From NCBI GenBank assembly GCA_034142505.1, contig JAWZDV010000075.1, forward strand, positions 62,001 through 126,000: a DNA stretch of 64,000 nucleotides, read 5' to 3'. The stretch comes from Hungatella_A sp034142505 (GTDB taxonomy: Bacteria; Bacillota; Clostridia; Lachnospirales; Lachnospiraceae). The translations under genes and the position numbers were made by a program. Below are positions 33,300 through 42,884 of this stretch, one piece after another (the stretch's first letter is position 1; every line of letters starts with the position of its first letter). Under the pieces are notes generated by a model, which worked only from the letters and a program-made list of their open reading frames with translations, made no database searches and had not been told where the DNA came from.

Positions 33300-35015
33300 C
33301 TACACCATAGTCTCATCTTTCAGCAGTTCCACTAAATCCCCGCGGCAGATGTATCTCCCGCCCAGGTAGTAAGCCAGTCCCACCGTCATCAACACCATTG
33401 CCGCAAACACAAATGCCGGAACAATCGGTGCTTTTGGCATAAAAGCCCCAATGGAAAGGCGGGCGGAGTGGAGCGCAAAAATCACAACCGGAATGTTGAG
33501 TAACAGGCTGATGAACAAAGGCTCCAGACTGATGATCAACGTTTCCATGAATAGAATCTTCCACATCCCCTTAGGAGACATACCTGCGGAAGCATATCTT
33601 GCGAATTCTTTCCGGCGCTGGCAGATCTGTCCCAGGACGGAGGAGAATACATTGGTGATACCAATGCAAGCCAGCAGTCCGGTCAGAGCGCCTATGACGA
33701 ATTTCATAGCATTTCGTATGGAAATATCGGAGGCTTCCCGCTCCAGCCGGCTCTCCAGGGTGTAGCGGCTCCTCTCCGGCAGGATGGTTTCCAGGGCTTT
33801 TAATACGGCTGGACTGTCACTGTCGGAAATCGTTTTAATGTTATAACTCATTGTGCCGCCTGGATAACTGCCCGCCATGGTTTGATACAAACTCCGGGAC
33901 AGGATGACAGATCGGGAATCTTGGACATAATCTTCCCGGATCGCCGGAAATGCCGTAGAATCAGCGACCACCACCGGACTGCTTCCGTCATTTCCCTGGC
34001 TGTCACAGTACTGCTTAAAACTCTCATCATCCAGGACGTAAACCAGCGTCTGGGGAGAATCGTCCGCCTGCTCCGTCTCAGCCACGAATATCTGATAGGC
34101 AATACAACTCTCCACTCCCTCCATGGAGCGAATCTCTGCAATCAAATCCTTATCTTGATTCTGCGCGTCCTCCGCCGTAAACATCACATCCCAAACATCC
34201 CGAAACCGCTCAAAATACGTTTTCTGCGTACTGATCCCCGATATGGCCTCCAGGTTGAGAAAACTGACAAAGGCTAAAATAGCAAGCATCAGGGAACAGG
34301 CAGACGTTCTCAGTGCCTTTCTGCGGGCATACAGAGACTTTCGGGCCAGTTCCCCATAGATTCCAAAGACACGGGAGAATACCCGGAAATGTTTCATTTT
34401 CCCGGCAGAAATCTCCGCCCCGGCATGGATGGCCTGGAGAGGCGTCAGCCGGCTGATGTTCCTTGCCGGAATCCAGGCGGACAGCAGAACTGTCAGCATA
34501 GAGAGCAGGTAAGAAACCACTCCAATTCCCCAATGATAGCGAATGACCACCTCATAGGTCCTTGCGCTGTCCGTAGCAGCGAGAATAAAATGCAAAAATC
34601 CATGACACAATCCCCAGCCCGCCAGAACACCGGCCGCCGCCGGAAACGCACAGAGCAGAAATACTTCCTGAAGCAGGAAATTCCGAATCTGCCTGGGAGT
34701 TGCCCCTACGCTTTTTAAAATCCCAAGCTGATGGAGCCGGCTGTTCATGGAGACTTCAAAAGCATTGTGAATCATAGCAACCAGAGAAGCGCAGACAGCC
34801 GCCAGGACAAAAAGATAGGCAGCGACAATGGGCTCTGTCGCAGACGGGGCGGTTCCTGTCTTTAAGATCTGCCGCTGCACATGGTCAATCCAGAGATTGT
34901 AAAACACTCCACAGACCAGCGAGAGCAGAAGCGAGGATAGAAACGTGATACCGGCCAGAAACAGACTGGCCGCTTGGTTTTCTTTTATATATCGGTTCGC
35001 ATAATCTCTCCACAT
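33300..35015 (-). CDS. ABC transporter permease, FtsX/MacB-like
   Basis: 571 residues. Four main groups of membrane segments: near residues 20-45, 70-100, 115-150 and 160-185 in the N-terminal half, a soluble loop (about 260-400), and three C-terminal FtsX-type helices (about 415-440, 465-495, 520-550). The phrase LGILKSVGATPRQIRNFLLQEV is the FtsX-domain hallmark. ATG 35015 is preceded by GGGAGGTGG. Together with the ATPase gene and the two-component genes upstream it resembles peptide-antibiotic sensing/export modules. Confidence 0.85.
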   Translation of the reverse strand: MWRDYANRYIKENQAASLFLAGITFLSSLLLSLVCGVFYNLWIDHVQRQILKTGTAPSATEPIVAAYLFVLAAVCASLVAMIHNAFEVSMNSRLHQLGILKSVGATPRQIRNFLLQEVFLLCAFPAAAGVLAGWGLCHGFLHFILAATDSARTYEVVIRYHWGIGVVSYLLSMLTVLLSAWIPARNISRLTPLQAIHAGAEISAGKMKHFRVFSRVFGIYGELARKSLYARRKALRTSACSLMLAILAFVSFLNLEAISGISTQKTYFERFRDVWDVMFTAEDAQNQDKDLIAEIRSMEGVESCIAYQIFVAETEQADDSPQTLVYVLDDESFKQYCDSQGNDGSSPVVVADSTAFPAIREDYVQDSRSVILSRSLYQTMAGSYPGGTMSYNIKTISDSDSPAVLKALETILPERSRYTLESRLEREASDISIRNAMKFVIGALTGLLACIGITNVFSSVLGQICQRRKEFARYASAGMSPKGMWKILFMETLIISLEPLFISLLLNIPVVIFALHSARLSIGAFMPKAPIVPAFVFAAMVLMTVGLAYYLGGRYICRGDLVELLKDETMV

Positions 35016-35031
35016 TCGTTCCACCTCCCAT

Positions 35032-35715
35032 TCATCTCTTGATCCGGTCATCAGACACAATGCTTCCGTCCTGTATCCGTATTATGCGGTCCGCCTGTAA
35101 GGCAATCTCCTCGTCGTGGGTTACAATCATGAGGGTCTGCCTGTATTTTTTGTTGGAATATTTCAGCAGCTCGATTATCTCGTGGCTGTTCTGGTTGTCC
35201 AGATTGCCCGTAGGCTCGTCGGCCAGCACCAGAGCCGGCGCGCCAATCAGAGCGCGTCCAATGGACACCCGCTGCTGCTGGCCTCCGGATAGCTGCCTCG
35301 GCAGATGGTTCCGCCGGTTTTGAAGCCCCAGTATGTCTAGCAGCTCCTCCAGCCGCTGGCGGTTCACCTGCTGGCCGTCCAGTTTCATTGGCAGCGTGAT
35401 ATTCTCCTCCACATTCAGAACAGGTATCAGATTATAAAACTGATAGATCAGCCCTACCTGCCTGCGGCGGAAGATCGCCAGCTCCTCCTGTGTCTTTTTG
35501 TGAATCTCATTTCCCTCCACCAGCACCCGGCCGGAATTTGGCACATCCACTCCGCCGATGGTATGAAGCAGCGTGGATTTCCCGGAGCCTGACTGCCCTG
35601 TGATGGCGACAAATTCTCCTTTTTCCACAGTAAATGAGATATTTTGCAAGGCGTGTACCTGGTTTTCTCCGTTGCCATAGGTTTTACAAAGTTGTTCCAC
35701 TCTCAGTATTTCCAT
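35032..35715 (-). CDS. ABC transporter ATP-binding protein (MacB/LolD-type)
   Basis: 227 residues: Walker A GQSGSGKSTLLH, Q-loop LIYQFYNLIPVLNVEENI, signature LSGGQQQRVSIGRAL, Walker B LVLADEPTGNLD and the H-loop MIVTHDEEIALQADRI. ATG 35715 follows AGGAGGTTATC; the longer open frame upstream has no ribosome site. Energises the FtsX-type permease that starts 16 bases downstream. Confidence 0.92.
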   Translation of the reverse strand: MEILRVEQLCKTYGNGENQVHALQNISFTVEKGEFVAITGQSGSGKSTLLHTIGGVDVPNSGRVLVEGNEIHKKTQEELAIFRRRQVGLIYQFYNLIPVLNVEENITLPMKLDGQQVNRQRLEELLDILGLQNRRNHLPRQLSGGQQQRVSIGRALIGAPALVLADEPTGNLDNQNSHEIIELLKYSNKKYRQTLMIVTHDEEIALQADRIIRIQDGSIVSDDRIKR

Positions 35716-35804
35716 GATAACCTCCTGTTTTTGGCAAGTATAACATATCTTCCGTGACAGCTTCATGACAGTTTTATGACAGAATTGTCACCAAAAAAGG
35801 GGCG

Positions 35805-36818
35805 CTATACAGCCCCCTTATAAAAACGTATCTGAAATTCTGCTCCTTGGTTTGTTCCATTCTTTGCCGTTATTGTTCCATTTTGCCTGCCGGCAATCAT
35901 CCGCGCCAATGCCAGACCGATGCCTGCATGGTCCATGCCGGAGTCCTTTCCTTTGTAGAAGCGTTCAAACAGATGAGGCAGATCCTCCGGGGCAATGCCC
36001 GGACCATTGTCAGAGATTGTGATTTCGGTGTAAAGCGGATTCTCTGTTGCGGCAACGGTTAATGTTCCGCTTTCCGGCAAATGCTCCATGCAGTTTTTCA
36101 GGATGTTACCGACTGCTTCCACGGACCAGGACAGATCCCCGCAAAAAGTGCATTCCCGGTTGATATCCACAGCCACGGCAATTCCCTTCACATCCAGCAT
36201 GACATCAAGAGGAGCCAGGGCTTTTTGGACCAGATCCCCGACGTGGACGCGCTTTTGCTCAAAGGCCACCGTACCGGTCTCCAGCCTTGCGATCTTTAAC
36301 AGGGAGGAGATCAACCATTCCATGCGGGAGAGCAGTACGTTGATATCCCGGACATACCGAAGTCTTTGCTCTTCGTTCATATCCAATCGGCCAAGCCGCG
36401 GTACTATCATGCGAATCGAGGTGAGGGGCGTCTTGATCTGGTGGGAGATATCCGCGATGGAGCTGCTTAAATATTCCTTATCCTGCTGCAGCAGTTCTGT
36501 CTGCTCCTGAAGACGGACGGTCATCTTATAGATCTCACTGGATAAAAGCGCCAGCTCTCCCTCTTTGTCCGGCACAAAGCAAGTAGGCTCATTTCCATGG
36601 AGAATTCGGTCCAGCTGTTCGTTTAAACGGGCAATCTCCCGGTAGCGCTTGGCCGTATGATACAAAAACATCACCAAAGCCGACAGACAGACCGCCAGCA
36701 CATAGACTGTCAAGTTCAAATCCCCGGAAAGCAGCAGTGCGCCCGCCGCCGCGGCTGCAGTAAATATCCCATAGAAGACCAGCATTTTTTTGATTTCAGG
36801 GTTTCTTAAAACCAGCAT
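35805..36818 (-). CDS. Sensor histidine kinase of a peptide-response-like system
   Basis: 337 residues. Two short N-terminal membrane segments (about 14-32 and 36-54) with almost no extracytoplasmic loop, then a HAMP-like linker, H box SSSIADISHQIKTPLTSI, N box VEAVGNILKNCMEH, G boxes DNGPGIAPEDLPHLFERF and GIGLALARMI. The intramembrane-sensing layout is typical of BceS-type kinases that take their signal from an associated ABC exporter; the exporter is encoded next. Starts one base after the response regulator stop. Confidence 0.88.
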   Translation of the reverse strand: MLVLRNPEIKKMLVFYGIFTAAAAAGALLLSGDLNLTVYVLAVCLSALVMFLYHTAKRYREIARLNEQLDRILHGNEPTCFVPDKEGELALLSSEIYKMTVRLQEQTELLQQDKEYLSSSIADISHQIKTPLTSIRMIVPRLGRLDMNEEQRLRYVRDINVLLSRMEWLISSLLKIARLETGTVAFEQKRVHVGDLVQKALAPLDVMLDVKGIAVAVDINRECTFCGDLSWSVEAVGNILKNCMEHLPESGTLTVAATENPLYTEITISDNGPGIAPEDLPHLFERFYKGKDSGMDHAGIGLALARMIAGRQNGTITAKNGTNQGAEFQIRFYKGAV

Positions 36819-36819
36819 A

Positions 36820-37491
36820 TTATTCTCCTAACAGATACCCCAGTCCTCGGACCGTCCTGATGATGGCCGGTTTAGCGGGATTATCCTCAATTTTATCGCG
36901 AAGACGTTTGATATATACCGTTAGCGTATTGTCATTTACAAAATCTCCTGCGATATCCCAGATTTCTTCCAGCAGACGACTGCGGGAGAGTACCTCCCCC
37001 TGGTGGTTTAACAGTACCAGCAGCAACCGGTATTCCAGCGCGGACAGCAAAATTTCCCGGCCGTTTTTTGATACAGCGGCTTTCAGGGTATCAATCTTCA
37101 AATTGCCGATTTCAAAAACCGACGGACTTTTCCCGTGCCGCCGCAGTACATTTTTTACACGTGACACCAGTTCCAGCGGTTTGAATGGCTTGGTAATATA
37201 ATCGTCAGCTCCCAGGTTAAAACCTGTCACAATACTGGCCTCGTCGTTCATCGCCGTCAGGAAAATCACCGGCACGTCTCTCTGCCGTCTGACTTCCGTA
37301 CACAGGGAATATCCATTCCCATCCGGCAGCGTTAAATCTAAAAGAATCAAGTCGCAGCTGTTTTGCTCAAGTTCAGCCAGCGCTTCTTTCCGCGTCCCGG
37401 CTGTCCTAACCTTAAAGTTTTCTTCTTCCAGCAGCAGGCGCAGATACTTCTGAATGTCCAAATCGTCTTCAATTATTAAAATATTTGCCAT
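36820..37491 (-). CDS. OmpR-type response regulator
   Basis: 223 residues. Receiver domain with IIEDDLDIQKYL (acidic pocket), LILLDLTLPDGNG (phospho-Asp near 51) and ADDYITKPFKPLELV (Lys); winged-helix output with LSALEYRLLLVLLNHQGEVL and TVYIKRLRDKIEDNP. ATG 37491 is set by AGGAGGTGATAG just upstream; the much longer open frame is antisense to murC. First gene of the minus-strand regulator/kinase/ABC operon. Confidence 0.93.
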   Translation of the reverse strand: MANILIIEDDLDIQKYLRLLLEEENFKVRTAGTRKEALAELEQNSCDLILLDLTLPDGNGYSLCTEVRRQRDVPVIFLTAMNDEASIVTGFNLGADDYITKPFKPLELVSRVKNVLRRHGKSPSVFEIGNLKIDTLKAAVSKNGREILLSALEYRLLLVLLNHQGEVLSRSRLLEEIWDIAGDFVNDNTLTVYIKRLRDKIEDNPAKPAIIRTVRGLGYLLGE

Positions 37492-37707
37492 TTCTATCAC
37501 CTCCTGGATTTTTCTGCGTTTAGTATAGCATAGGCCATTCAAAATTCCTAGAAAAAGGTACCTGCCTGAACAAAAATAAGGCGGCGCCGCCGGGAAGCAG
37601 TGGATTTTCTGCCGGTTTTCTACTATAATATAAGAAAACCATTGACTTTCTGCTGGAAAAGAAGTAAAAGTAAGGGGACTAAAAACCGAAAAAGGATGGA
37701 AAACCAT

Positions 37708-39087
37708 ATGTATCAGATAGATTTTAACAAACCGGAGTCGATTCATTTTATTGGAATCGGTGGCATCAGCATGAGCGGGCTTGCGGAGATTCTGATGGAG
37801 GAAGGGTTCCGGGTAACCGGTTCGGATTCCCAGAAGTCGGATTTGACACAGCAGCTGGAGGCGAGAGGGGCCAAGGTGTATTACGGCCAGAGAGCCTCCA
37901 ATATTGAGGATGGAATCGATGTGGCGGTATACACGGCGGCGGTTCATGCGGATAATCCGGAGTTTATCGCCGTGCAGGAAAAGGGAATTCCCATGCTGAC
38001 CAGGGCGGAACTGCTGGGGCAGATTATGAAAAACTACAAGTATGCGGTTGGGATTGCAGGAACCCATGGCAAAACCACCACCACATCTATGGTGACGGAG
38101 ATTCTGCTTGCGGCGGACGCCGACCCGACGATTTCTGTAGGAGGTATCCTGAATTCCATCGGCGGCAACATCCGTGTGGGAGACTCCGAATTGTTTGTGA
38201 CGGAGGCCTGTGAGTATACCAACAGCTTCCTGTCCTTTTTCCCCACCATGGAAGTGATTCTGAATATTGAGGAGGACCATTTAGACTTCTTTAAGGACAT
38301 TGACGATATCCGCCATTCTTTCCGCCTGTTTGCCAGGAAGATGCCGGAGGATGGATTTCTGGTGATCAACAGCGATATTGACCGGTATCAGGAGATTACC
38401 GACGGACTGGCCTGCCAGGTGGTTACCTGCGGAAAAGAGCCGTCCAGCGACTATTCCGCGGCCAATATTACCTATGATGATTATGCGAGACCGACCTTTG
38501 ATCTGCTGGTTCACGGGGAGAAAGCCGCCGGGATCACCCTGGGCGTACCGGGGGAGCACAATGTATACAATGCACTGGCGGCCATCGCGTTATGCCAGAA
38601 ACTCGGCATTTCCATGGAACATATTCAGGCAGGGCTTCGCAAATTCACCGGGACCAACCGCCGGTTTGAGAAAAAGGGCGAGTTGGCCGGCATCACGATC
38701 ATTGATGATTATGCCCACCACCCGAGAGAGATCGCGGCTACCCTGGCGGCGGCAAAGAATTATCCACACAATAAGATATGGTGCGTGTTCCAGCCCCATA
38801 CATACACAAGAACTAAGGCATTCTTAGACCAGTTTGCCGAGGCCTTGTCCATGGCGGACGAAGTGATACTGGCGGACATCTATGCGGCCAGGGAGACCAA
38901 CAATCTGGGCATCAGTTCGGGAGATATTGCAGAGAGAATCGAGAAACTGGGGACAAAAGCTCACTATTTAAGGTCTTTTGACGACATTGAAACATTTATT
39001 TTAGAAAATTGTGTTCACGGTGACTTGTTGATAACTATGGGCGCCGGAGACATTGTAAAAGTGGGAGAAAAGCTGATTGGGATGTAG
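37708..39087 (+). CDS. murC: UDP-N-acetylmuramate--L-alanine ligase
   Basis: 459 residues. HFIGIGGISMSGLAEILMEEG (UDP-binding), VGIAGTHGKTTTTSMV (ATP loop), NIEEDHLDFFKD (carbamylation/metal region), GEHNVYNALAAI, TGTNRRFEKKG and IIDDYAHHPREIAATL are Mur ligase motifs. It adds L-alanine to UDP-MurNAc in peptidoglycan synthesis. The start at 37708 gives the canonical N-terminus; an in-frame ATG at 37696 directly touches the AAAGG ribosome site. A DnaA-box cluster begins one base after the stop. Confidence 0.95.
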   Translation: MYQIDFNKPESIHFIGIGGISMSGLAEILMEEGFRVTGSDSQKSDLTQQLEARGAKVYYGQRASNIEDGIDVAVYTAAVHADNPEFIAVQEKGIPMLTRAELLGQIMKNYKYAVGIAGTHGKTTTTSMVTEILLAADADPTISVGGILNSIGGNIRVGDSELFVTEACEYTNSFLSFFPTMEVILNIEEDHLDFFKDIDDIRHSFRLFARKMPEDGFLVINSDIDRYQEITDGLACQVVTCGKEPSSDYSAANITYDDYARPTFDLLVHGEKAAGITLGVPGEHNVYNALAAIALCQKLGISMEHIQAGLRKFTGTNRRFEKKGELAGITIIDDYAHHPREIAATLAAAKNYPHNKIWCVFQPHTYTRTKAFLDQFAEALSMADEVILADIYAARETNNLGISSGDIAERIEKLGTKAHYLRSFDDIETFILENCVHGDLLITMGAGDIVKVGEKLIGM

Positions 39088-39270
39088 TTATCCACATTAT
39101 CCACATAGTTGTCAACATTTTATGTTAAGAAGCTATGTGGATTTTCTAATTTACATAATAAAGTGTCTCACAATTTTCGAACCCGTGATTCAATAAGGGA
39201 TTCTACATGTTTCGACAGTTTTCTCACGATTATGTATACCGGATATCCACATTATCCACATTATCCACAA
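39088..39270. promoter_or_regulatory. Cluster of tandem DnaA boxes
   Basis: Perfect 9-mer TTATCCACA occurs at 39088-39096, 39097-39105, 39253-39261 and 39262-39270, with a one-mismatch copy ATATCCACA at 39244-39252 and a weaker reverse copy (TGTGGATTT) near 39136-39144. Copies abut with 9-bp periodicity, giving a pair and a triplet about 140 bp apart around an AT-rich stretch. It precedes the dnaD-like and helicase-loader genes, so DnaA could control them or be titrated here. No dnaA or dnaN is nearby. Confidence 0.85.
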
Positions 39271-39361
39271 TGAAAAAGTGGAAAAGTGGTGCCTATTTTC
39301 TTTTGAAAAAACATGTGGTATGATGGTGTTAAGGAAAGAGAGGCAGGGTGAGAACAGGACT

Positions 39362-40558
39362 ATGAGAAGCAGTTTTCAGATTCAGGCAACCGAGGTTGCC
39401 AATCAGTTTATTGACGAGTATATGACGGCCGCGAGCGGAGAGTACGTGAAGGTTTACTTGTATATACTCCGTCATCAGGATGAGACGCTGAACGTAGATA
39501 CAATTGCAGACGCCCTGAACCATACGGAGGCCGATGTGCGCCGGGCGATTACATATTGGAAGAAACAGGGCGTGCTTGTGGAAGATGGGGGACAGGAAGG
39601 ATTACAGGCGGGAAAGAAGAGCTTGGATGACATGGCTGAGAAGCCGCAGGAGACAGGCCGGCCAGAGACGCCCCGGAAGACCGGTAAGACGGAGTGTCTG
39701 GAGGAGGAAGATTTTGATGCGGACTACGATGACGAGTTCGATGAACAGCTTCCTGTTACGGAGAATGCGGCCACGGTGGAGCATGTTGTGATGCCGAGGA
39801 AAAAGGAAACCCAGGCTGCGGCGCCGGGCAGGGCCAGAAAGAACGCGGCTATGGCTGATAAGAAGATTCCCCAGGTGAGACCTTTCTACACCACAGAGCA
39901 GGTGAACCGTGTTTCTATGGAGGAGGACTTCAGCCAGCTTCTTTATATTGCCCAGAAATATATGAACAAAGTTTTCACGCCCAGAGACTGTGAATTATTT
40001 GCCTATCTCTATGACGGGCTGAAGATGTCCATGGAACTTTTGGAGTTCCTGGTGGAATACTGTGTGCAGGGAGGGCATTCCAATCTCCGGTATCTGGAGA
40101 CGGTGGCCATCAACTGGCATGAGAAGGGCATCCGCACGGTGGAGGAAGCCAAGCAGTATGTGACGTCCTACAACAAGGATACGTTTGCGGTGATGAAGGC
40201 GTTTGGCCTCGGAGACCGGAATCCGGGCAGTGTGGAACTTGACATGATTCAGAAGTGGTTCAAGGAGTATGGTTTTTCCAAAGAAATTGTGGTGGAAGCC
40301 TGTAACCGTACTCTTGCCGCAATACATACCCCCAGTTTCCAGTATGCGGATAAGATTCTGTCCGAGTGGAAAAAATCCGGCGTGAGGACCGTAAGGGAGA
40401 TCGCGGCCCTGGATGAGAAGCGGGAGAACCGGGCCGCAGGCAAACAGCCGGTTGCACCGAAGACAGGCAGAAACCAGTTCCATAACTTTGAACAGAGAGA
40501 TACCAACTACGACGCCATGGTGCTGGAGCGTTTAAAAGAACGCCTTGGAGAGCAGTAA
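39362..40558 (+). CDS. DnaD domain replication protein
   Basis: 398 residues. N-terminal winged helix (residues about 1-75: QFIDEYMTAASGEYVKVYLY, DTIADALNHTEADVRRAITY), an acidic disordered linker (about 80-170), then one or two DnaD/DnaB2 domains (ELFAYLYDGLKMSMELLEFL, LRYLETVAINWHEKGIRTVE; DMIQKWFKEYGFSKEIVVEA, YADKILSEWKKSGVRTVREI) containing the YxxxIxxxW motif. It should help load the replicative helicase. ATG 39362 gives the family N-terminus; the RBS (ACAGGA) is weak. Confidence 0.88.
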   Translation: MRSSFQIQATEVANQFIDEYMTAASGEYVKVYLYILRHQDETLNVDTIADALNHTEADVRRAITYWKKQGVLVEDGGQEGLQAGKKSLDDMAEKPQETGRPETPRKTGKTECLEEEDFDADYDDEFDEQLPVTENAATVEHVVMPRKKETQAAAPGRARKNAAMADKKIPQVRPFYTTEQVNRVSMEEDFSQLLYIAQKYMNKVFTPRDCELFAYLYDGLKMSMELLEFLVEYCVQGGHSNLRYLETVAINWHEKGIRTVEEAKQYVTSYNKDTFAVMKAFGLGDRNPGSVELDMIQKWFKEYGFSKEIVVEACNRTLAAIHTPSFQYADKILSEWKKSGVRTVREIAALDEKRENRAAGKQPVAPKTGRNQFHNFEQRDTNYDAMVLERLKERLGEQ

Positions 40559-40576
40559 CAACAGTGAGGAGATAAG

Positions 40577-41557
40577 ATGGCACTGAGCAATTCGCAGTAC
40601 AATGCAATTATGCGGGTTTACAACCAGAAACAGCTGAAGAATAAGCATGAGCAGGACGAGCGGGTCCGCAGGGTCTATGAGCGGATTCCACAGATTCGGG
40701 ATCTGGAGCAGGAGATCAGTTCCAGAGCGGTTCAGTGTGCCCGAAGACTGCTGGACGGGGACGAGTCGGCAAAGGATGGTTTGAAGCAGCAGATCGAGGA
40801 TTTGAGAGAGCAGAAAGAGATTCTGCTGGCGTCTGCCGGATTTCCAAAGGATTATATGGAGATGCATTATACCTGTCCGGACTGCCAGGATACCGGATAT
40901 ATCGGCGGTAAGAAATGCCACTGCTTCAAGCAGGAGCAGATCAAGCTGCTCTATGCCCAGTCCAATATTGACAAGATTATCGAGACGGAGAATTTTGACA
41001 CGTTTTCTTTCCGGTATTTTGACAATCGGGAGATCGTGCCGGAGATTCAGATGACGGTGGCTGATTACATGAAGCAGGTGCTCATCTGGTGCCGGGAATT
41101 TGTGGACAATTTTAAGACCGAAGGCGGCAATTTGATCTTTACCGGAAGTACCGGCGTGGGGAAGACCTTTCTTACCAACTGCATTGCCAGAGAATTGATC
41201 AATGCTTACCAGTCGGTGATCTATTTATCGGCCAATGATTTGTTTGACGTGTTTTCGAAAAATAAATTTAACTATGAACCGGAACTGGAGATGCAGGATA
41301 TGTACCAGTATATTCTGGACTGTGATCTGCTGATTATCGATGATCTGGGGACGGAACTGAATAATACCTTTGTCTCCTCCCAGCTGTTTTACTGCATCAA
41401 CGAGCGGTTATTGAGGAAGAAATCGACCATCATTTCCACGAATCTGTCGGTTACCATGCTGAGAGATACCTACTCGGACCGCGTGTCATCCAGGATTATG
41501 AGCCAGTACACGATCATCCCCTTATATGGAGATGATATTCGAACCAAAAAACGTTGA
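40577..41557 (+). CDS. DnaC/DnaI-like helicase-loader ATPase
   Basis: 326 residues. A Cys cluster CPDCQDTGYIGGKKCHCF (about 96-113) resembles the zinc site of DnaI-type loaders; the AAA+ core has Walker A FTGSTGVGKTFLTNCIA, Walker B CDLLIIDDLGTE and sensor/Arg-finger region LRDTYSDRVSSRIM. With the DnaD-like protein 18 bases upstream it forms a primosome/helicase-loading pair. GTGAGGAGATAAG precedes the start. Confidence 0.9.
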   Translation: MALSNSQYNAIMRVYNQKQLKNKHEQDERVRRVYERIPQIRDLEQEISSRAVQCARRLLDGDESAKDGLKQQIEDLREQKEILLASAGFPKDYMEMHYTCPDCQDTGYIGGKKCHCFKQEQIKLLYAQSNIDKIIETENFDTFSFRYFDNREIVPEIQMTVADYMKQVLIWCREFVDNFKTEGGNLIFTGSTGVGKTFLTNCIARELINAYQSVIYLSANDLFDVFSKNKFNYEPELEMQDMYQYILDCDLLIIDDLGTELNNTFVSSQLFYCINERLLRKKSTIISTNLSVTMLRDTYSDRVSSRIMSQYTIIPLYGDDIRTKKR

Positions 41558-41562
41558 TTAGC

Positions 41563-41591
41563 TTGACTATTTCGGCGCATAATGATATAAA
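41563..41591 (+). promoter_or_regulatory. Promoter of the PRPP synthetase gene
   Basis: TTGACT (41563-41568), 17 bp, TATAAA (41586-41591). Confidence 0.65.
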
Positions 41592-41636
41592 AGAGAAGCA
41601 TTAAACGATACCATAGAGTGAGGTTGGAGGAAAATC

Positions 41637-42818
41637 ATGATATACGAAGAGAAGACCATTGAGACCATACCGGTTGGGCCTTTGGGCCTGGTTCCCCTTA
41701 AGAGTTGTTCAGAGCTTGGCAAGAAGGTTGATGATTACCTGGTGGCATGGAGACGTGAGAGGGAGAGTGAGCACAAATCTACCATTGCATTTTCCGGATA
41801 TCAGAGAGAAACTTATATTGTTGAAAGCAAGATTCCGAGATTTGGAACCGGGGAGGCAAAAGGGACCATTACCCAGACGATCCGTGGCGACGATCTGTAT
41901 ATTATGGTGGATGTATGTAATTACAGTCTGACCTATTCCCTGTGCGGCATGACCAACCATATGTCGCCGGATGACCATTTTCAGGATTTAAAGCGGATCA
42001 TCGCGGCTGCTGCAGGCAAGGCCCGCAGAATTAACGTGATTATGCCATTCTTATATGAGAGCCGCCAGCACAAGCGTTCCGGCAGAGAGTCTCTGGACTG
42101 TGCGCTGGCCCTTCAGGAGCTGATCAATATGGGCGTGGAGAACATCATCACCTTTGATGCCCATGATCCCCGCGTACAGAATGCAATCCCGTTAAAAGGC
42201 TTTGAGACGGTTCAGCCGATTTATCAGTTTATCAAGTATCTGCTGAGAGTGGAGACCGATTTACAGATAGACAGTGACCATATGATGGTAATCAGTCCCG
42301 ATGAAGGCGGTATGGGACGGGCTGTATATTTCGCCAATGTGCTGGGACTGGATATGGGGATGTTCTATAAGAGACGTGACTATACACAGATTATCAATGG
42401 CCGCAACCCCATTGTCGCCCATGAATTCCTGGGCTCCAGCGTGGAAGGCAAGGACGTGCTGATTATCGACGATATGATCTCCTCCGGAGAGAGTATGCAG
42501 GATGTAGCCAAGGAGTTAAAGAGAAGAAAGGCCAGAAAGGTCTTTATCTGTTCTACCTTCGGTTTATTCACCAACGGTCTGGCTAAGTTTGATAAATATT
42601 ATGAGGACGGTCTCATTGACCGTATTCTGACTACGAACCTGGTATATCAGACACCGGAGCTGCTGTCGAAGCCGTACTACATCAACGTGGATATGAGCAA
42701 GTACATTGCGCTGATCATCGACAATTTAAACCATGACGCATCTTTAAGCGAGCTTCTGAATCCAACCAGAAGAATCAATAAGCTGTTAGATGCTTATCGT
42801 TCCAAACAGAACAAGTAA
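41637..42818 (+). CDS. prs: Ribose-phosphate pyrophosphokinase, long divergent form
   Basis: 393 residues, compared with about 315 in classical Prs. Core motifs are present: INVIMPFLYESRQHKRSGRE (ATP/catalytic flexible loop region), ITFDAHDPRVQNA (DLH-equivalent), SPDEGGMGRA and the PRPP loop VLIIDDMISSGESM. The N-terminal 60 residues and C-terminal ~50 residues extend the normal fold. It makes PRPP from ribose 5-phosphate and ATP. RBS GGAGGAAAATC. A strong terminator follows. Confidence 0.88.
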   Translation: MIYEEKTIETIPVGPLGLVPLKSCSELGKKVDDYLVAWRRERESEHKSTIAFSGYQRETYIVESKIPRFGTGEAKGTITQTIRGDDLYIMVDVCNYSLTYSLCGMTNHMSPDDHFQDLKRIIAAAAGKARRINVIMPFLYESRQHKRSGRESLDCALALQELINMGVENIITFDAHDPRVQNAIPLKGFETVQPIYQFIKYLLRVETDLQIDSDHMMVISPDEGGMGRAVYFANVLGLDMGMFYKRRDYTQIINGRNPIVAHEFLGSSVEGKDVLIIDDMISSGESMQDVAKELKRRKARKVFICSTFGLFTNGLAKFDKYYEDGLIDRILTTNLVYQTPELLSKPYYINVDMSKYIALIIDNLNHDASLSELLNPTRRINKLLDAYRSKQNK

Positions 42819-42837
42819 AAAGAATATGATAAAAACA

Positions 42838-42865
42838 GGCCCGCGGTTTCAAAAAAACGCGGGCC
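42838..42865. terminator. Intrinsic terminator between prs and the yhaN-like gene
   Basis: GGCCCGCG (42838-42845) / CGCGGGCC (42858-42865), loop GTTTCAAAAAAA, followed by TTGTCT; the A-rich loop and flanks could serve both converging genes. Confidence 0.8.
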
Positions 42866-42884
42866 TTGTCTATGCAATAGAAAA

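Noticed and set aside
36820..38280. 486-codon open frame covering the response regulator
   Set aside because: The first ~260 codons are antisense to murC and lack a ribosome site; the receiver domain starts at 37491 behind AGGAGGTGATAG.
39088..39270. Chromosomal replication origin
   Set aside because: DnaA boxes are present, but no dnaA, dnaN, recF, rpmH or clear unwinding element is nearby; called a DnaA-box cluster only.
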